A DNA stretch of 64,000 nt from Porphyra umbilicalis (GCA_002049455.2 KV918828.1:124001-188000); one strand, 5' to 3'; shown: positions 20,011-30,576, numbered from the stretch's first letter. Numbers and translations are program-made. The notes: generated by a model from the letters alone, not told the origin.

Positions 20011-22028
20011 ATGTCGGGCGCCCGGCAGCGCCCGTCGCGCAAGTCCCGTGGCGGCGGTCGCAGCACCGGCGCCGCCGGCGCCGCGGTCGACCGCGGCGCC
20101 AGCGTTGTCGCGACCCTGACTTCCCCCTTCTCATCCCTCTCCAAGGCCGTCCGGCGGCACCCGTTGATCGGGCCGCTGCTCCGCGCCCACCTACCGCCGC
20201 CCCCGGGGGCGGGCGCCGCGACCGTCGATGCAGCTGTGGTGGTCGGCCTGTTTGTGCTGGGCGCGGTTGTGCGGGGATGGCGCATCGGTTTCCCACCGTC
20301 GGTGGTGTTTGACGAGGTAGGTCTGTCATGGGAGTGGGGGCTGGCAGGGGAGGGGGTTGTGGTGCGGGGTAGGTGGGGGTCAGGCTCTCGGGGTTGCGTA
20401 TTCCATGAGTATGCGAGGGGAGGGCGTGTTGTTGGGCGGCTAGTCCAGCCGATGGTGCGCAACCTGGTTGCTTGACAGGCGGATGCGTGCTGCTGTCATG
20501 CCATGGGTGTGGTCCTCATGCATGCTGACACACTGCGTATCTGTTTCCGTCTGATGGTTTCTCCACTCCTCGCTTCTGTATGTTCTATCGGGGTCCCTCT
20601 CTTGGTCCTGCGCTACCTCCTTTGCTTGGTCACTCACAGTTCCACTTTGCTGGCTTCCTCTCGCGTTATTTCACCGGCGTCCACTTCTTTGACATTCATC
20701 CCCCACTGGCGAGGCTGCTGCTAGCTGCCTCCGCCAAGCTCGGCGGCTACGTGCACCGGGGCCTTTCCATCACGCACATTGGCCAACCGTATGGGGACAC
20801 GTCCTACGTGCCCGCGCGCGCGGGCTCGGCCTTCTTTGGCGCCGCCACCGCCCCCGCTGGGTACGATATTGCGCGCACCATTGGGCTGTCTCGCTTGTCG
20901 GCGCTTCTGCTCGGCATCTTCTTGTGCTTGGACCAGCTGCTGGTCATTGAGTCACGCCTCATCCTCGTCGACTCCCAGCTGGCCTTCTTTGCGATTGCTG
21001 CCCTGGCCGCCGCCCTGCGCCTGTGGCGGTCGCCGTACGGCAGCGGCCGCCGGTTCTTCTACCTGATCGCCACCGCCGTGTTGGGCGGCGCCGCGGTGAG
21101 TTCCAAGTGGACGGGCGCCATCACGCCCTTGTTGATTGCCATGGTCAGCGCGACGGGCTTGGTTTTCCCTGTCGGCGGCCGGCTGGCAATTTGGGAGATG
21201 GCCGTCGCGGGCGCCTCGGCCATTGCCGTGTACGTGTCGGCCTTTTACGTGCACTTTAAGCTGCTGCCGTTGGCCAACACGGATGACCACGACGACTTGT
21301 TTATGAGCCAGGACTTCCAATCCACCCTCATTGGTAACAAGCACTACGACCCGTCGGCGCGCTACTCCTTCCCGCGCGCGTTCGTGGAGTTAAACAAGGT
21401 GATGCTGTCTAGCAACGCGGCGATCACGACGCGCCACCCGTGGGAGAGCACCTGGCGGGAGTGGCCGCTCAACCTGCGTGGCATCTTGTACGCGCAAGAG
21501 GACGCGCCGCAGGTTGAGGGGGGTCCCGACGTCAGCCATCTAAGCGTCAAGGTCTACCTGATTGCCTCGCCCTTTATCTCGGTGTTTGTGCTGGCGGCCA
21601 TGGCCATTTTTGTCATTGCCCTCGTCGTTCACCTGGTGCACCTGTCGCGCAGCAGGGGGAAGGGCAGCTCCAAGGACAGTAGCTCGGCGGGCGGCACCGT
21701 GCGCGACGGCTGCATTGAGGAGGACGGATTGACCTTCAAATACGTGGCGGGCGCCTTCTTCATGGCCGGCTACATCCTCAACCTGTTGCCGTTCATGCTC
21801 GTCACCCGCTGCACCTTCCTGTACCACTACATCCCCGCGTACCTGTATGGCATGCTGGCGACAGCGGTGGGAGTTGACCTGCTCCCTCGCGGCGCGCGGA
21901 TGGGCGTCGTCGGCGTCGGCATTGTCGCCGCGGCGGGGGCATTTGGCTACTGGGCACCGTGGGTGTATGGCACGCCGATTGATGCGGCTGCTCACGAGGC
22001 GCGGCAGTGGCTGTCACGGTGGGATTGA
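20011..22028 (+). CDS. Protein O-mannosyltransferase (PMT/POMT family, no MIR domain), two exons
   Basis: PMTs are multi-pass ER enzymes that transfer mannose from dolichyl-phosphate-mannose to Ser/Thr. Exon 1 (20011-20316) ends in VVFDE, and exon 2 (20640-22028) continues FHFAGFLSRYF and FFDIHPPLARLL: the family's first luminal loop with the catalytic Asp-Glu pair. Hydrophobic segments follow, then SSKWTGAITPLL, DLFMSQDFQSTL, TTRHPWESTWREWPL (the H-P-W..WP motif) and the C-terminal LPFMLVTRCTFLYHYIPAY. The spliced protein is about 564 residues, shorter than the 700-900 of fungal and animal PMTs, because the MIR repeats expected in the luminal loop after DLFMSQ are absent. The sequence goes almost directly to the HPW motif, as in bacterial relatives. 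There are about nine membrane helices. The start ATG at 20011 gives a basic, Arg/Ser-rich cytosolic N-terminus. Confidence 0.87.
20317..20639 (+). other. Intron of the O-mannosyltransferase gene (323 bases)
   Basis: The donor is GTAGGT after GACGAG and the acceptor is CACTCACAG before TTCCACTTT. Phase 0 splicing joins FDE to FHF, which restores the family motif. Read-through meets stop codons. This is the clearest single proof in the window that the organism uses spliceosomal introns. Confidence 0.85.
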
Positions 22029-22600
22029 GCAGGGCCGTGTCGTTCTGCTACTGCGCCCGACGAAAGACTCGGCGACTGTCTGCTTGCTCTCATTGCTGCG
22101 GAGCGGGCCCGATGGTGCATCAGCTGCCTTCACGACAACCAGCACGGGCCACTGCTCAATGAATAAAGGCATGCCGGGATGGCTGTGTGGGTAGAGCATG
22201 TGTAGGTTGGGCATCCGCCGCCTGCACAAGCGAAGGGCTGACGCTCTAGATGCCATCCCTGCCACAGCCACCTCCGTTGTATTGAGAGGTGTGGCCTGTG
22301 CTACTTTGTTAACAGGAAGACAACGTGGCGCAGTCGCCGGCTCATGTTACTCGACGGTCAGGCCAGAGCGGGCCGAGGCCCTCGGCAAAGTCGCAGAGCG
22401 CGAGGCTTAAATAAAAAAAAAGGTCCACCACTTGGCTCCCGCGCTGTTTCCGCTCAAAGAGAGTCGCGGGCCCGTTGCGGGCTCGCCCACCGACGTCTTG
22501 ACCTCAGCACAGTTCCTGTCGAGTGCATCACGCCCGACCACGTCCCTTCCCCGCACCGAACGCCCAAAGGCAACCCACGCTTCCAATGCCTGTGCATCGC
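22029..22600. other. Convergent 3' intergenic spacer
   Basis: These 572 bases separate the ends of the PMT gene (+) and the RMND1-like gene (-). The base composition is balanced, with an A-run near 22410-22421. Small open frames overlap and show no domain. Both 3' UTRs are expected here. Confidence 0.45.
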
Positions 22601-25022
22601 CTACACGCCTCCGTGGCCGAGCACCGCCAGCTCCAGCAGGTCTAGGACGATCTCGACAACGATCAGCCAAATGACAATCCACTCGAGGCGGTGCCCTTTT
22701 TGCATGTGCCGCTCGTCGCGGAAGAGCGCATACATGTCGCTAATGACGTCGAGCCGAGTGTTGAGCACGGCTGTGCGGCGCGTCAAGTCGAGGTAGCCAG
22801 AGCCCTTGACGTAGATCGGCTCGAGGTCCTCGTGGTCCCAAAAGTAGTCGGGTAGGTCCCTGTGCAGTCAGGCGGCACCGAGGAGCACAGCAGCATCGTA
22901 GCCAAGGACACAAAATAGAAAGGCATCGTAGCCAAGGACGCAAAATAGAAAGGCCACCAACATACGATGCGGGCCAGAGCAATGAGCCAAAGGGGACCGT
23001 CAGTGTCGTACAAAACACCGGTCGGTAGTCCGTGCCTGTGCCCAAACCAAAGCTGGCCGTGGAGCAAAGGCAGCAGACCACGGAAAGCAATACCCGTCGC
23101 CCACGCGCCTCTCCACAGACACCCGTCCGGCGCCTGGCCAAAGACACTTTCCCAACGTACAAGATGTCAGTCTGCAGGTTGATATAGGCGCGGTAGGTGT
23201 AGAGCTCCCCGCTTAGGCGCAGCAGCTCGCGGTCGCTGATATTGAGCCGCCCCGTCTGCGCCAGCGACACGGGCAGGTGGGCGATGCGCTCAAAGACGCC
23301 CTCAACGGCAGACTCAAAGCTCGCAAGCTTGGAGCTCTGCGCCACCGCGTGGGAAACTGCCAGCTTGGCTTGCACCATGTCGTCGACGGGGAGCCCGAGG
23401 CTCAACAAGACCGTATCCTGCGCAATCCGCACGCACGTCTCCATGCCGCTGCCGCCGCTCAAGCCGCCCGCCGGCGACGGCGCCGACGCTGGCCCCCCGT
23501 GCGCGTGCACGCCGGGGATGGGGTGCCCCGCCCCGTCGACGCCACCCGCCGACCAGTAGCCATAGTCGAAAATCTCATTCTCCGCGCCGCCCTCCAGGCT
23601 CCCAATCTCAAAGTCCGCCATCTGCGCCGTAAAGGCCTCCTCAGCCACCTCGGACAGCCCCCACGTGACAATGACGCCATAGGAGAAGACAAAGACGTCG
23701 CCGACGCCGGCGAGCGTGTCCCCCACCTCGGCGGCTAGGCTCGGCGTTAGGTCCGCCGCGCCGCTGCTCTCCCCCGACTGCTCGAGGGCAGAGGCGAGGG
23801 GCAGGCGCCCCGCCTCCGACGCCACCCACTCATCCACGTCGGGCGTCGACGGCACGGGGACCACGTTGGGGAAAAGGCCGTCGGCAATGCCCCCGCTCGG
23901 CGAGTCGGGTTGGAACCAGTTGGAGACAATGCCATTGACAAAGTTTGGCAGCTCCGTGCGGGGCGACGCCAACACCGCGGGGCTGCTGCTGCTCGACTGC
24001 CCGTTGGGCAGCGACGACGCGGTGCCCGCCGGCGGCTGGGGTAATGGGCTCGGCGTCGGCGGCGGCGGCAGCGGCGCCTCCTCCGAAGGAATAGCGGCAC
24101 CGCCGAGCGCGACACCACCGCCATGGCCACCGCTGCCGGGCGTTGGCGGCGGCAAGGACCGGCGGAGGTGCAGATGCACCACGTCACGGGAGAAGCGGCG
24201 GGCGGCCCCCCGGTAGTGCCGCAGCAGGTAGTCAAAGAGGCCGCGCATGGCAAACGTGTTGCAGGTGGTGTAGGCCGTCAGGCGGCCCGACCACACCTCC
24301 TGCTGCGTCGGCGTCAGCTCGGACGGGCGCACGCGCGCCAGGCGGTTCTTGCCGCCTGTGGCGAACCGTGAGGTCGTAATGCTGGCCTGCCCAAGCGCGC
24401 AACAGCAGATGCGCGCGCCGACACGCAGCAGCGGTCACGGTGGACGTGCAGGCAAAAGGCCAAACACCACGTAGGGTCCCCAACCGCGTCAGTCTCCCGG
24501 CCCCACGGCACGCCCCACAACCCCGCCACACACGCACGCAAGCAGCCCCGCCCCTCACACCAGCAACAAAAAACCCCACCACGCAGACGGCCCCCCCCCG
24601 ACGCACCTCCAACGGCGGCGCCTTGGCAATCACGGGGTGGGCGCCCCCCCCGCGCCCGCCCCCGCCGACCCGCGGTGCATCGGCGGCGGCGGCCGCACCG
24701 GGCGGCCGACGAAGGCGCCGCGGGGCGACAGGGGCGTCGACAGCGGCGCGGGCGGCGGCGGCGCCGCGGTCGCCCACCCCCCCGCCAGCGCCTGCGGCGG
24801 CGGCAGCGGCGGCAGCGGCGGCAGCGGCGGCGGCAGGGGCGGTGGGGGCGGCGGCGCCACGGCGGCGGCGGCGGCGCCCGCCGGGGGGGGCGTCGACCGC
24901 CCGGCGGGGGGCTCGCCAACGTCGACCGCCGTCGCGCCGGGGTGCGCGGCGGGGCGGCCGGCGAGCAGCGGCGTCGCCTCCCCGGCGGCGCCGCCGTTGG
25001 CGCCGCTGCGCGGGCCGTCCAT
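22601..25022 (-). CDS. RMND1/Rmd1-like DUF155 protein, three exons, one C-terminal membrane anchor
   Basis: The DUF155 family includes human RMND1 (mitochondrial translation) and yeast Rmd1/Rmd8; it occurs in fungi, animals and algae. Exon 2 (about 24347-23161) has GRLTAYTTCNTFAM, then VGDVFVFSYGVIVTWGLSE, YTYRAYINLQTDI. Exon 3 (22859-22601) has DLPDYFWDHEDLEPIY, TRRTAVLNTRLDVISDM and RLEWIVIWLIVVEIVLDLLE, the typical C-terminal coiled segment and hydrophobic anchor. Splicing 23161 to 22859 creates TDILDLPDYFW, matching the family's TDIL-x-x-PDFFW. Exon 1 (25022 to about 24607) starts MDGPRSGANGG and is Pro/Ala/Gly-rich; its frame changes at the C run 24644-24651. The central region (about 24200-23740) carries a long family-atypical insertion rich in Pro, Ser and Gly. 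The family is secure, exon 1 is tentative, and the function is inferred to be mitochondrial or membrane-associated. Confidence 0.8.
22860..23160 (-). other. Intron 2 of the RMND1-like gene (301 bases)
   Basis: On the minus strand the donor is GTACGT after GACATCTT and the acceptor is CTGCACAG before GGACCTACC. The split codon TT|G restores the conserved TDIL-DLPDYFW junction. The intron contains a near-perfect direct duplication of about 28 bases (roughly 22897-22953, two copies of a unit around GTAGCCAAGGAC). Confidence 0.8.
24348..24606 (-). other. Probable intron 1 of the RMND1-like gene
   Basis: On the minus strand the donor GTGCGT follows TTGGAG (24607). The acceptor is either AAG before AACCGCCTGG (exon 2 from 24347, phase 0) or CAG seven bases earlier. 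The region between contains no coding-like sequence, whereas the conserved TAYTTCNTF stretch lies just downstream. The exact acceptor is uncertain. Confidence 0.55.
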
Positions 25023-25350
25023 GGCCGCCGGTCAGGGGGGGGGCGCCGCGGCGGACAGGGGGGCGGGCGCCCGCGGCAGCGGCTGCACTCAACGTCGAGG
25101 CGGCGGGGGGGGGGGCGCCCGCAGCGGCGCAGGGCGTCGCGTCGGCCACCGCGGTCGCGGCGCGCGCGGCGGCGGGCGGCGGCGGGGACGGTTCGGACCG
25201 GGGCGTCGGGCGGGCTCCCCGGATTGCGGTGGAGGCGCAGGCGCGGCGCGATCCGGATCGCAGGATATCCGTGCACCCAAAACGGACCGGGAGCGGCACG
25301 GCTACGGATTGGCCGGCAAGCGCGCGAATGGGGTCCGGGGTTTGGCTCAG

Positions 25351-25507
25351 GGTCATTCTACACCAGCCCGAACGCCCCGAACGTCCTAACGCTGAACGGC
25401 CATATCAAAATCCCATTGGGCGACGTGGCCTCGGCTGGGATGCTTGGCCAATGGAATTTCGATATGGCCGTTCAGCGTTCGGGCGTTCGGGCTGGTGTAG
25501 AATGACC
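25351..25507. mobile_element. 157-bp MITE with ~60-bp terminal inverted repeats and 5-bp target duplication
   Basis: The left arm starts GGTCATTCTACACCAGCCCG (25351) and is mirrored by the right arm ending CGGGCTGGTGTAGAATGACC (25507). The two arms match for about 60 bases except for an 8-9 base insertion (around GTCCTAAC) in the left arm. Identical CTCAG words flank the element (25346-25350 and 25508-25512), a clean 5-bp target duplication. It has no coding capacity, only a ~30-base unpaired centre, and the DNA could fold into one long hairpin. Confidence 0.8.
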
Positions 25508-25512
25508 CTCAG

Positions 25513-25902
25513 TCAATCTCCAACGGCAGACTTGATCCCGCTTGTGCTCTTCTGTCAGCAGGTCGGGGGGCGCGCGAGAAGTCTCAGATGAAGCGTCGGC
25601 TCGGCCCTGTTGCTGTGGCAGCGCATCCCTATATGCTACTCCGGCGCCGTTGGTCGTTGGGAACGCCAAGCTTCCCGTTCACGGCGAGAACGGCGTCGGC
25701 ACGATCGTGTATGTGAACAACATTATTATACTGCGCATATGCGCCACTGGTGGCCTCGCAGCCACGACCGCAGCTGCCGTCTGCCACCCGTCGATGGTCG
25801 CCTGCCTCTCCCCCCGCTGGGCGACGGCCCGACTCCTCACGGGCAACGACACGCGCGTCGGCGGCATCGTCCGCGCCACGCACGGTGCTTCCCACGCGGG
25901 GG
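25513..25902. other. Intergenic segment between MITE and RING gene
   Basis: No gene is supported. A plus-strand frame through 25542-26126 includes hydrophobic-looking residues (YVNNIIILRICATGG) but has no recognisable domain, and it runs antisense into the RING gene. The RING gene's true end may extend into this segment if the C run at 26072-26083 is miscounted. Confidence 0.35.
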
Positions 25903-26937
25903 TCACCCCCGACGCAACGGGGACCCCCACCCCACGCGGGCGGCTCTCCGTGACGGACCCCCTCCACCATCGACTGGTCGGCGGGTGCGGTCTTTGGCGG
26001 CACCACTGCCACCCCACCCCCCCCCCCGCCCCTTCTGCCCCACCCCGCCGCCATCACCCGCGGCAAGAGTGCCCCCCCCCCCCAACCCCCTCCACTGGAA
26101 GCGGCACACGGGGCACGCCCCACTAAACGCCGCCGCCCGCTCCGCGCAGGCGCGGTGAAACACGTGGCCACACATGAGGGCGGTGAGGCGGGGCGCCGCC
26201 GCGGTCGGCCCGCCGCCCCCCCGCGCGGCGCCGCCGCCGCCGCCCGCAGCGGCCGGCGCGCAGCGGGCGGCGGGCGCCCCCCCCGCCGGCCGCCGCCGCA
26301 GCGCCTCAAGGCAAATGGGGCACGACCCGAGGCGCTCGACGGCGTCGTCGGCGGGGGCGGCCGGCGCCGACGGCGGGGGCGTGGGCGGGAAGGGGGACCC
26401 CGTGGCGGACGCCCGCAGCGCCTCGGTGCCGGCGGCACGGGGCGTTGGCGGCGCCGTGGGTGGGGCGCGCGACGGTCGGGCGGCGACCTGGGCCGCGGTG
26501 GCGGCCGCCGCGGCGGCGGCCGCGCCGCCCGCGGCGGCCTCGTACGCGGCGACGGCGGAGATGGCGGCGGCGGCAGCGTCGGCCTCGGCGACGGCGGCGA
26601 GGGCGGGCGCCCACTCGGCCACGGCGGCGAGTGCGGCCGCGTCCGTCGCCGTCGCGCCCATGGGGGCGGTGGGGGGGCGGCTGCCCGCCGCCGCCCCGCC
26701 GCCACCGGCGCTCCCTCCGCGGCTGCCGCCTCTGCCGCCGCCGCCGCTGCCGCCGCCGCCGCCGTCGACGACGTACACTGGAAACCCGCCTGGACCGTAC
26801 GACTCGTCAGCAGCAGCGCCGCCGCCGCCTTGGCGGCCCGACCCGCCGCAGGCGTCGCCCCGCGAGGCGCGCCACCAGGCGGAGAGGCGGTGGCGCCGCG
26901 GCGTCTGCGGGCGGGGAGGGGGCGCACCGGGGCTCAT
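25903..26937 (-). CDS. RING-H2 finger protein (putative E3 ubiquitin ligase)
   Basis: RING-H2 proteins recruit ubiquitin-conjugating enzymes and usually act as E3 ligases. The domain is near the C-terminus: CPICLEAL gives the first metal-ligand pair, and CGHVFHRAC then ACPVCRFQW gives C-x-H-x2-H-x2-C-x10-C-x2-C. The loop between the first pair and the CGH is unusually long (about 50 residues) and rich in Gly, Ala and Pro. Upstream is a long Ala/Gly-rich region with SYGPGGFPVYVVDGG. The ATG at 26935-26937 is chosen over the upstream in-frame start at 27234 because the intervening sequence is Arg/Pro-rich and looks non-coding. After RFQW the frame crosses a 12-base C run (26072-26083), so the last ~55 residues may be wrong. 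Substrates cannot be inferred. The domain is secure, gene limits moderate. Confidence 0.75.
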   Translation of the reverse strand: MSPGAPPPRPQTPRRHRLSAWWRASRGDACGGSGRQGGGGAAADESYGPGGFPVYVVDGGGGGSGGGGRGGSRGGSAGGGGAAAGSRPPTAPMGATATDAAALAAVAEWAPALAAVAEADAAAAAISAVAAYEAAAGGAAAAAAAATAAQVAARPSRAPPTAPPTPRAAGTEALRASATGSPFPPTPPPSAPAAPADDAVERLGSCPICLEALRRRPAGGAPAARCAPAAAGGGGGAARGGGGPTAAAPRLTALMCGHVFHRACAERAAAFSGACPVCRFQWRGLGGGGTLAAGDGGGVGQKGRGGGWGGSGAAKDRTRRPVDGGGGPSRRAARVGWGSPLRRG

Positions 26938-29460
26938 GGCGCCCGCACGGGGCGGCGCCGCGAGGGGGGGGCGTGGCGGGGAGAGGGGGCAAAGACGGTG
27001 GGGCGTGGGGCGGGCCGCGCGACGAGGCGGCGCGGGCGGCAGCGGCCGCCCTGCGCGATCCTGGTGGGGTCGGGACGTTGGCCGCGTCGGTGGCGGCCGG
27101 GGGACCCGACCGCCGTCAGTGGGGAAAGGGGCGGCGCACCGCGACAGCGCCTCTTGCCGAGCGTGATTGGCGGCGCGCGGCCCCCGCCGCCGCGGCGGCG
27201 GGCAGTGTGGCGGGACACGTCGGCCGCGGCGCACGCCGCGCCGGCGGGGGACGGCAAACGCATGGCGGGGATCATCCTCGTCGGATGATCCGCCCTCGTC
27301 GCCACTTCCAAGTGCGTGCCCTCGACCGATCCAATAACCACAAGTTCATTCGCGCCAAAGTTCAATACATCATGCATTGTGTAGAGCGCAATATTCAGAA
27401 ATCAACAATACTGTAAACACAAAGCAATCAGCGCCTCAAAAAGTAGGAACTGCGCACGGCGGCGTTTTAGGTAGCCCCCATTGCATGTTTAGCGAAGCTC
27501 CTCTGTGAGAAGGACACGGAAAGAGCCCCTCCAGCTGTCCCAATAGGGGCGCTGATTGGTCAATCTGCCTTGATCCAGGTGTGATGCTTTCCGGGTTCCT
27601 GACCGTCCATTCTTACCTCGGAAGCGACACTTGGTCGATCTATTTTTTGATTGGTGGTTGCTGGAGGTACAGTCGATATCCGCTTATGTATCACCCCCAC
27701 GCACGCACAGCCATGCAGGAAAAGGTGGGCTACAAACGTCCGCGCCGCGACCAGAAATAACTTCTCTCCTGCTCCACAGTGGCAGAAGGGCCGATTCTGG
27801 ACATAATTGCTCTCCCAGTTATATGACAGGGTGTCATATAACCGGAGCGCATATAAGCGGATATTGACTGTACACCCCTCGCTGCATTCTGCGGATGTCG
27901 CTCTGTCGTATTGTGTTGGGAATGGAATTATAATGAGAAGTGAGAGTGTGGTTTCGGCTGTTGTAGTTTTGGTCTGGAGGCTGTCCCCCCAGCTCGTGCT
28001 AGCGAGCCTCCAGTGTGGTGGTCCATTGCGAGGGCTCAGGCTGGGTGGGGTGTGTGTGTGATGACGGCGATGACAGAATGTGGTCATTTTACGTTTGGTT
28101 GTGGGGAGGGGGCGCTGGGCCGCCGCGGGCTGCGATGAGAGGTGAGGGGATTGTTTGACCAGGACTAAAAGAGTCCTGGACCAAAGCGGTTTCTCGAACA
28201 GAAGGCCGGCAGAAAAGGGGGATTGGGTGCCGGGGAACTGTCAACAACGGCGGGGAAGGACGTGTGTGCCGCCTGATAGCTCCGACGAAGAAAGCGGATA
28301 TTTGGCCAACGTGGCGACAAGAAACGTGCTTGGATGTTTCTCAATAAGTATTTGTCGGTTCACATTGGCGTGTAGTTTTTGCAAAAGGCATTTGCACGAG
28401 CTTGGCGAACAGCCACCCCTGCCGCTGGGGGGGGCTTCTATTGATTTTAGTCGTTTAGTAGCAGCGTACGGCTTGTGTTCTTCGTTTCTATGGCTCTCTG
28501 AGGGCTCTCTGGACGACGTTCAAGCAGCTTTCGAAGAAGGTCTTAGTCACTTCGTATGTAAGAGCGCCCAAACAACGCCCTAACCTCAAAGGGCACGGGA
28601 CACAAATAGCGCACAAACAGCGCACGAAGTCCCCTCAATCAGCGCCACTGAACAGCGCGCCAGGCATCCTTGCCAGCCCTACTGTGCGATGAAGCCATGC
28701 TTTCGAGGTTTCCTGATTGCGAACAATTTAAATGTCCGACGGAAGGTGTTTTGCGTCGTGTCACTGCTTTGCCACCTGCATATCTCCAGTAGCTAATGGC
28801 TGCGCGAATCGATGGACCACCCATCCGCCATGATCCAATTATTTGTGCTATATGGGTTGCTCTAGGCAATCATTGGCCCTCTCAAGAAACGGACTCTGCA
28901 TGGTTCGTACAAAAAGCTTCGCAAATGATCGCTTCACGAGGCAAGCGCGCTCACGACGCAGGCTCTCTTGAGCAGTCTTAGGCATCACCTGCACCTTTCC
29001 GGCCACGTGCTGAGGCCCAGTCTTGACGACGAGGTCTCAGCGTGCACGATCGTTTGTGAATCAATGAGAGCGCTGCGTTCCAATCGCGCCCGCTTAATTT
29101 TTTTCAAATCTGCCTCGAACGGCAATATCCGCACACGAAGGACTTACTATTGCACTCTGCCCAATTTTGCCGGTCCAGAACAAAAGCAAGAACAAGAACG
29201 GTAGTTTTCTTTTCAAACATCAGTTTCCATGTTTCGTGTAAGTCCCTAAAAAGCCTTCATCCCAATTGAATTGACGAACAATGTGGTCTGCCGGCGAAAT
29301 CAGACCGCACTCGTCATCGGCGCTCGACGTCGGCGCTTGACGTCGGCACTCATCGACACTACAGATGACCACCGCCACCAGCCGCGCCCCCCTTCCCAAG
29401 CGTGCCATAGACTCGCACCCTGCAACATCCACGCACGTGTGCATTTTTCCGCGTCGCACC
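26938..29460. other. Intergenic, transposon-rich region of balanced composition
   Basis: From about 27290 the G/C content falls sharply compared with the gene block, and the frames become short. A MITE (27668-27872) lies within. One frame, 28155-28583 (+), stays open for 142 codons but has no ATG near its start and no recognisable domain. I see no supported gene. Confidence 0.4.
27668..27872. mobile_element. Tc1/mariner-type MITE (205 bp, TA target site)
   Basis: The left end TACAGTCGATATCCGCTTAT (27668 on) is mirrored by ATAAGCGGATATTGACTGTA (to 27872), 18 of 20 inner positions pairing. The outermost TA on each side fits the TA duplication of Tc1/mariner elements, giving ends that start CAGTC. 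The interior has no transposase. A further single end of the same type lies at about 37107-37130. Confidence 0.75.
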
Positions 29461-29701
29461 ATGTCTTCCAAAGACGCCAACACGGTCTCTGCTGCAGGAG
29501 CGGGCAATGCAGGAAAGCACATCCCCGATTACATCTGTATCGCCGTGCTTGCATGGCTTTCAGACTGCTGTGGCTCGCAGCCGCATGGTCACGCGGCTAT
29601 TCAGCTCGTCACTCTTCTCAAGTTGCACGTTTTCTAACTGGTTCTGCCTTGATTTTGGCCTTTCTCGTGGCGCTATTTTTTTTGTGTTTGTTTCTGATTG
29701 A

Positions 29702-29914
29702 ATGCATGTCGGTTTCTTGTGCCTCAAAGCAGCGCGTACAGTCCTGCGGCGGTGTGGGGTATGCCGTCTCGATGGTCACGTGGCCCCGCGCTGCACAAAA
29801 GGATACAGAAGCAACGTCGAGTGCGGCTGCAAGAAGCGCTCGTGCGGGAGGTGCTCGGCCGCCTGCGATGTGTTCGAAGAGGTCGGGCACGAGCCGGTCA
29901 ACTTTGCTGTTTAA
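29702..29914 (+). CDS. Short frame with a CCHC zinc knuckle
   Basis: This 70-codon frame begins with ATG and contains CGVCRLDGHVAPRC, an exact C-x2-C-x4-H-x4-C zinc knuckle, followed by a second Cys cluster (CGCKKRSCGRCSAAC). Zinc knuckles of this kind occur in retroelement Gag proteins and at the ends of some DNA transposases. It may be a single exon of a larger transposon gene: ATG-initiated frames lie 5' (29461, MSSKDANTVSAAG) and 3' (30166, 30577). I do not recognise the whole. The motif is real; that it is translated is uncertain. Confidence 0.35.
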   Translation: MHVGFLCLKAARTVLRRCGVCRLDGHVAPRCTKGYRSNVECGCKKRSCGRCSAACDVFEEVGHEPVNFAV

Positions 29915-30165
29915 ATTCAAGGAGGCGCGGCCCCTAGTTGGTCGTGCTCTTCATTTAAGATGGACACTATGCAAGCGTGCCTGCAGCCAAAACTGCAGGA
30001 GGTCGTCCCCACCGTACGCAAGCAGACCAACGCGACCCGCGGGCACAAGCGCACGCTTGCCGAAATGACGCCTAAAGACGGCGATCATCTGAATCTTCAC
30101 ACTCAGCAATCAAACTTTATCGATTGACGGGTCTGGGCGGTGCGGTCGCATCCCTGGCGGTGCGG

Positions 30166-30549
30166 ATGGCGGGACGCGCTGCCGCCGTGCTACAAGAGGA
30201 GGGCTCATACCGTCCGGCGGCGCGCACCATGGGGGTCTTTGCTGCTGATGCAGCCGCCCATCCGACGGGCGGCTCGGGTCCAGCCGTGCCAGGCCCCCCC
30301 GGGTCAGCTATAGAGGAAGGGGACCGGGCAGCGCCCGTCGTGGTGTTCCTGGAGGAGTTGTTTAAGAACGCGCCGAAGTACTCGGCGAGCACCCGCTCTG
30401 GCGCCCGGCGCCGCAACAAGGAGGATGGGCTGAGCGGCGGCCGCTTGCTTGCTGTGGAGAAGGCGTCGGGCAGCTCAAGCCCTTTCTTCCACTTCAAAGG
30501 GAAGGAGCTGAAGAGGGCCGCTCAGAGGTACGTGGCGCTTCCGAACTGA
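30166..30549 (+). CDS. Hypothetical protein, 127 residues
   Basis: This is an open frame with coding-like G/C at third positions in otherwise balanced DNA. It has no recognised domain. The first half is Ala/Gly/Pro-rich; the second is basic with AREA-like clusters (TRSGARRRNKEDGLSGG, FFHFKGKELKRAAQRY) that could bind nucleic acid. The frame is also open upstream to 30124 without ATG, so a 5' exon is possible. It lies 250 bases after the zinc-knuckle frame and may belong to the same mobile element. Confidence 0.35.
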   Translation: MAGRAAAVLQEEGSYRPAARTMGVFAADAAAHPTGGSGPAVPGPPGSAIEEGDRAAPVVVFLEELFKNAPKYSASTRSGARRRNKEDGLSGGRLLAVEKASGSSSPFFHFKGKELKRAAQRYVALPN

Positions 30550-30576
30550 CCCGAGCTATCGAAAGTTAAGGCGGTC

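Noticed and set aside
19825-20475. Continuation of PMT exon 1 to the stop at 20475
   Set aside because: It reads through a GTAGGT donor; splicing to 20640 restores the conserved FDE-FHF loop.
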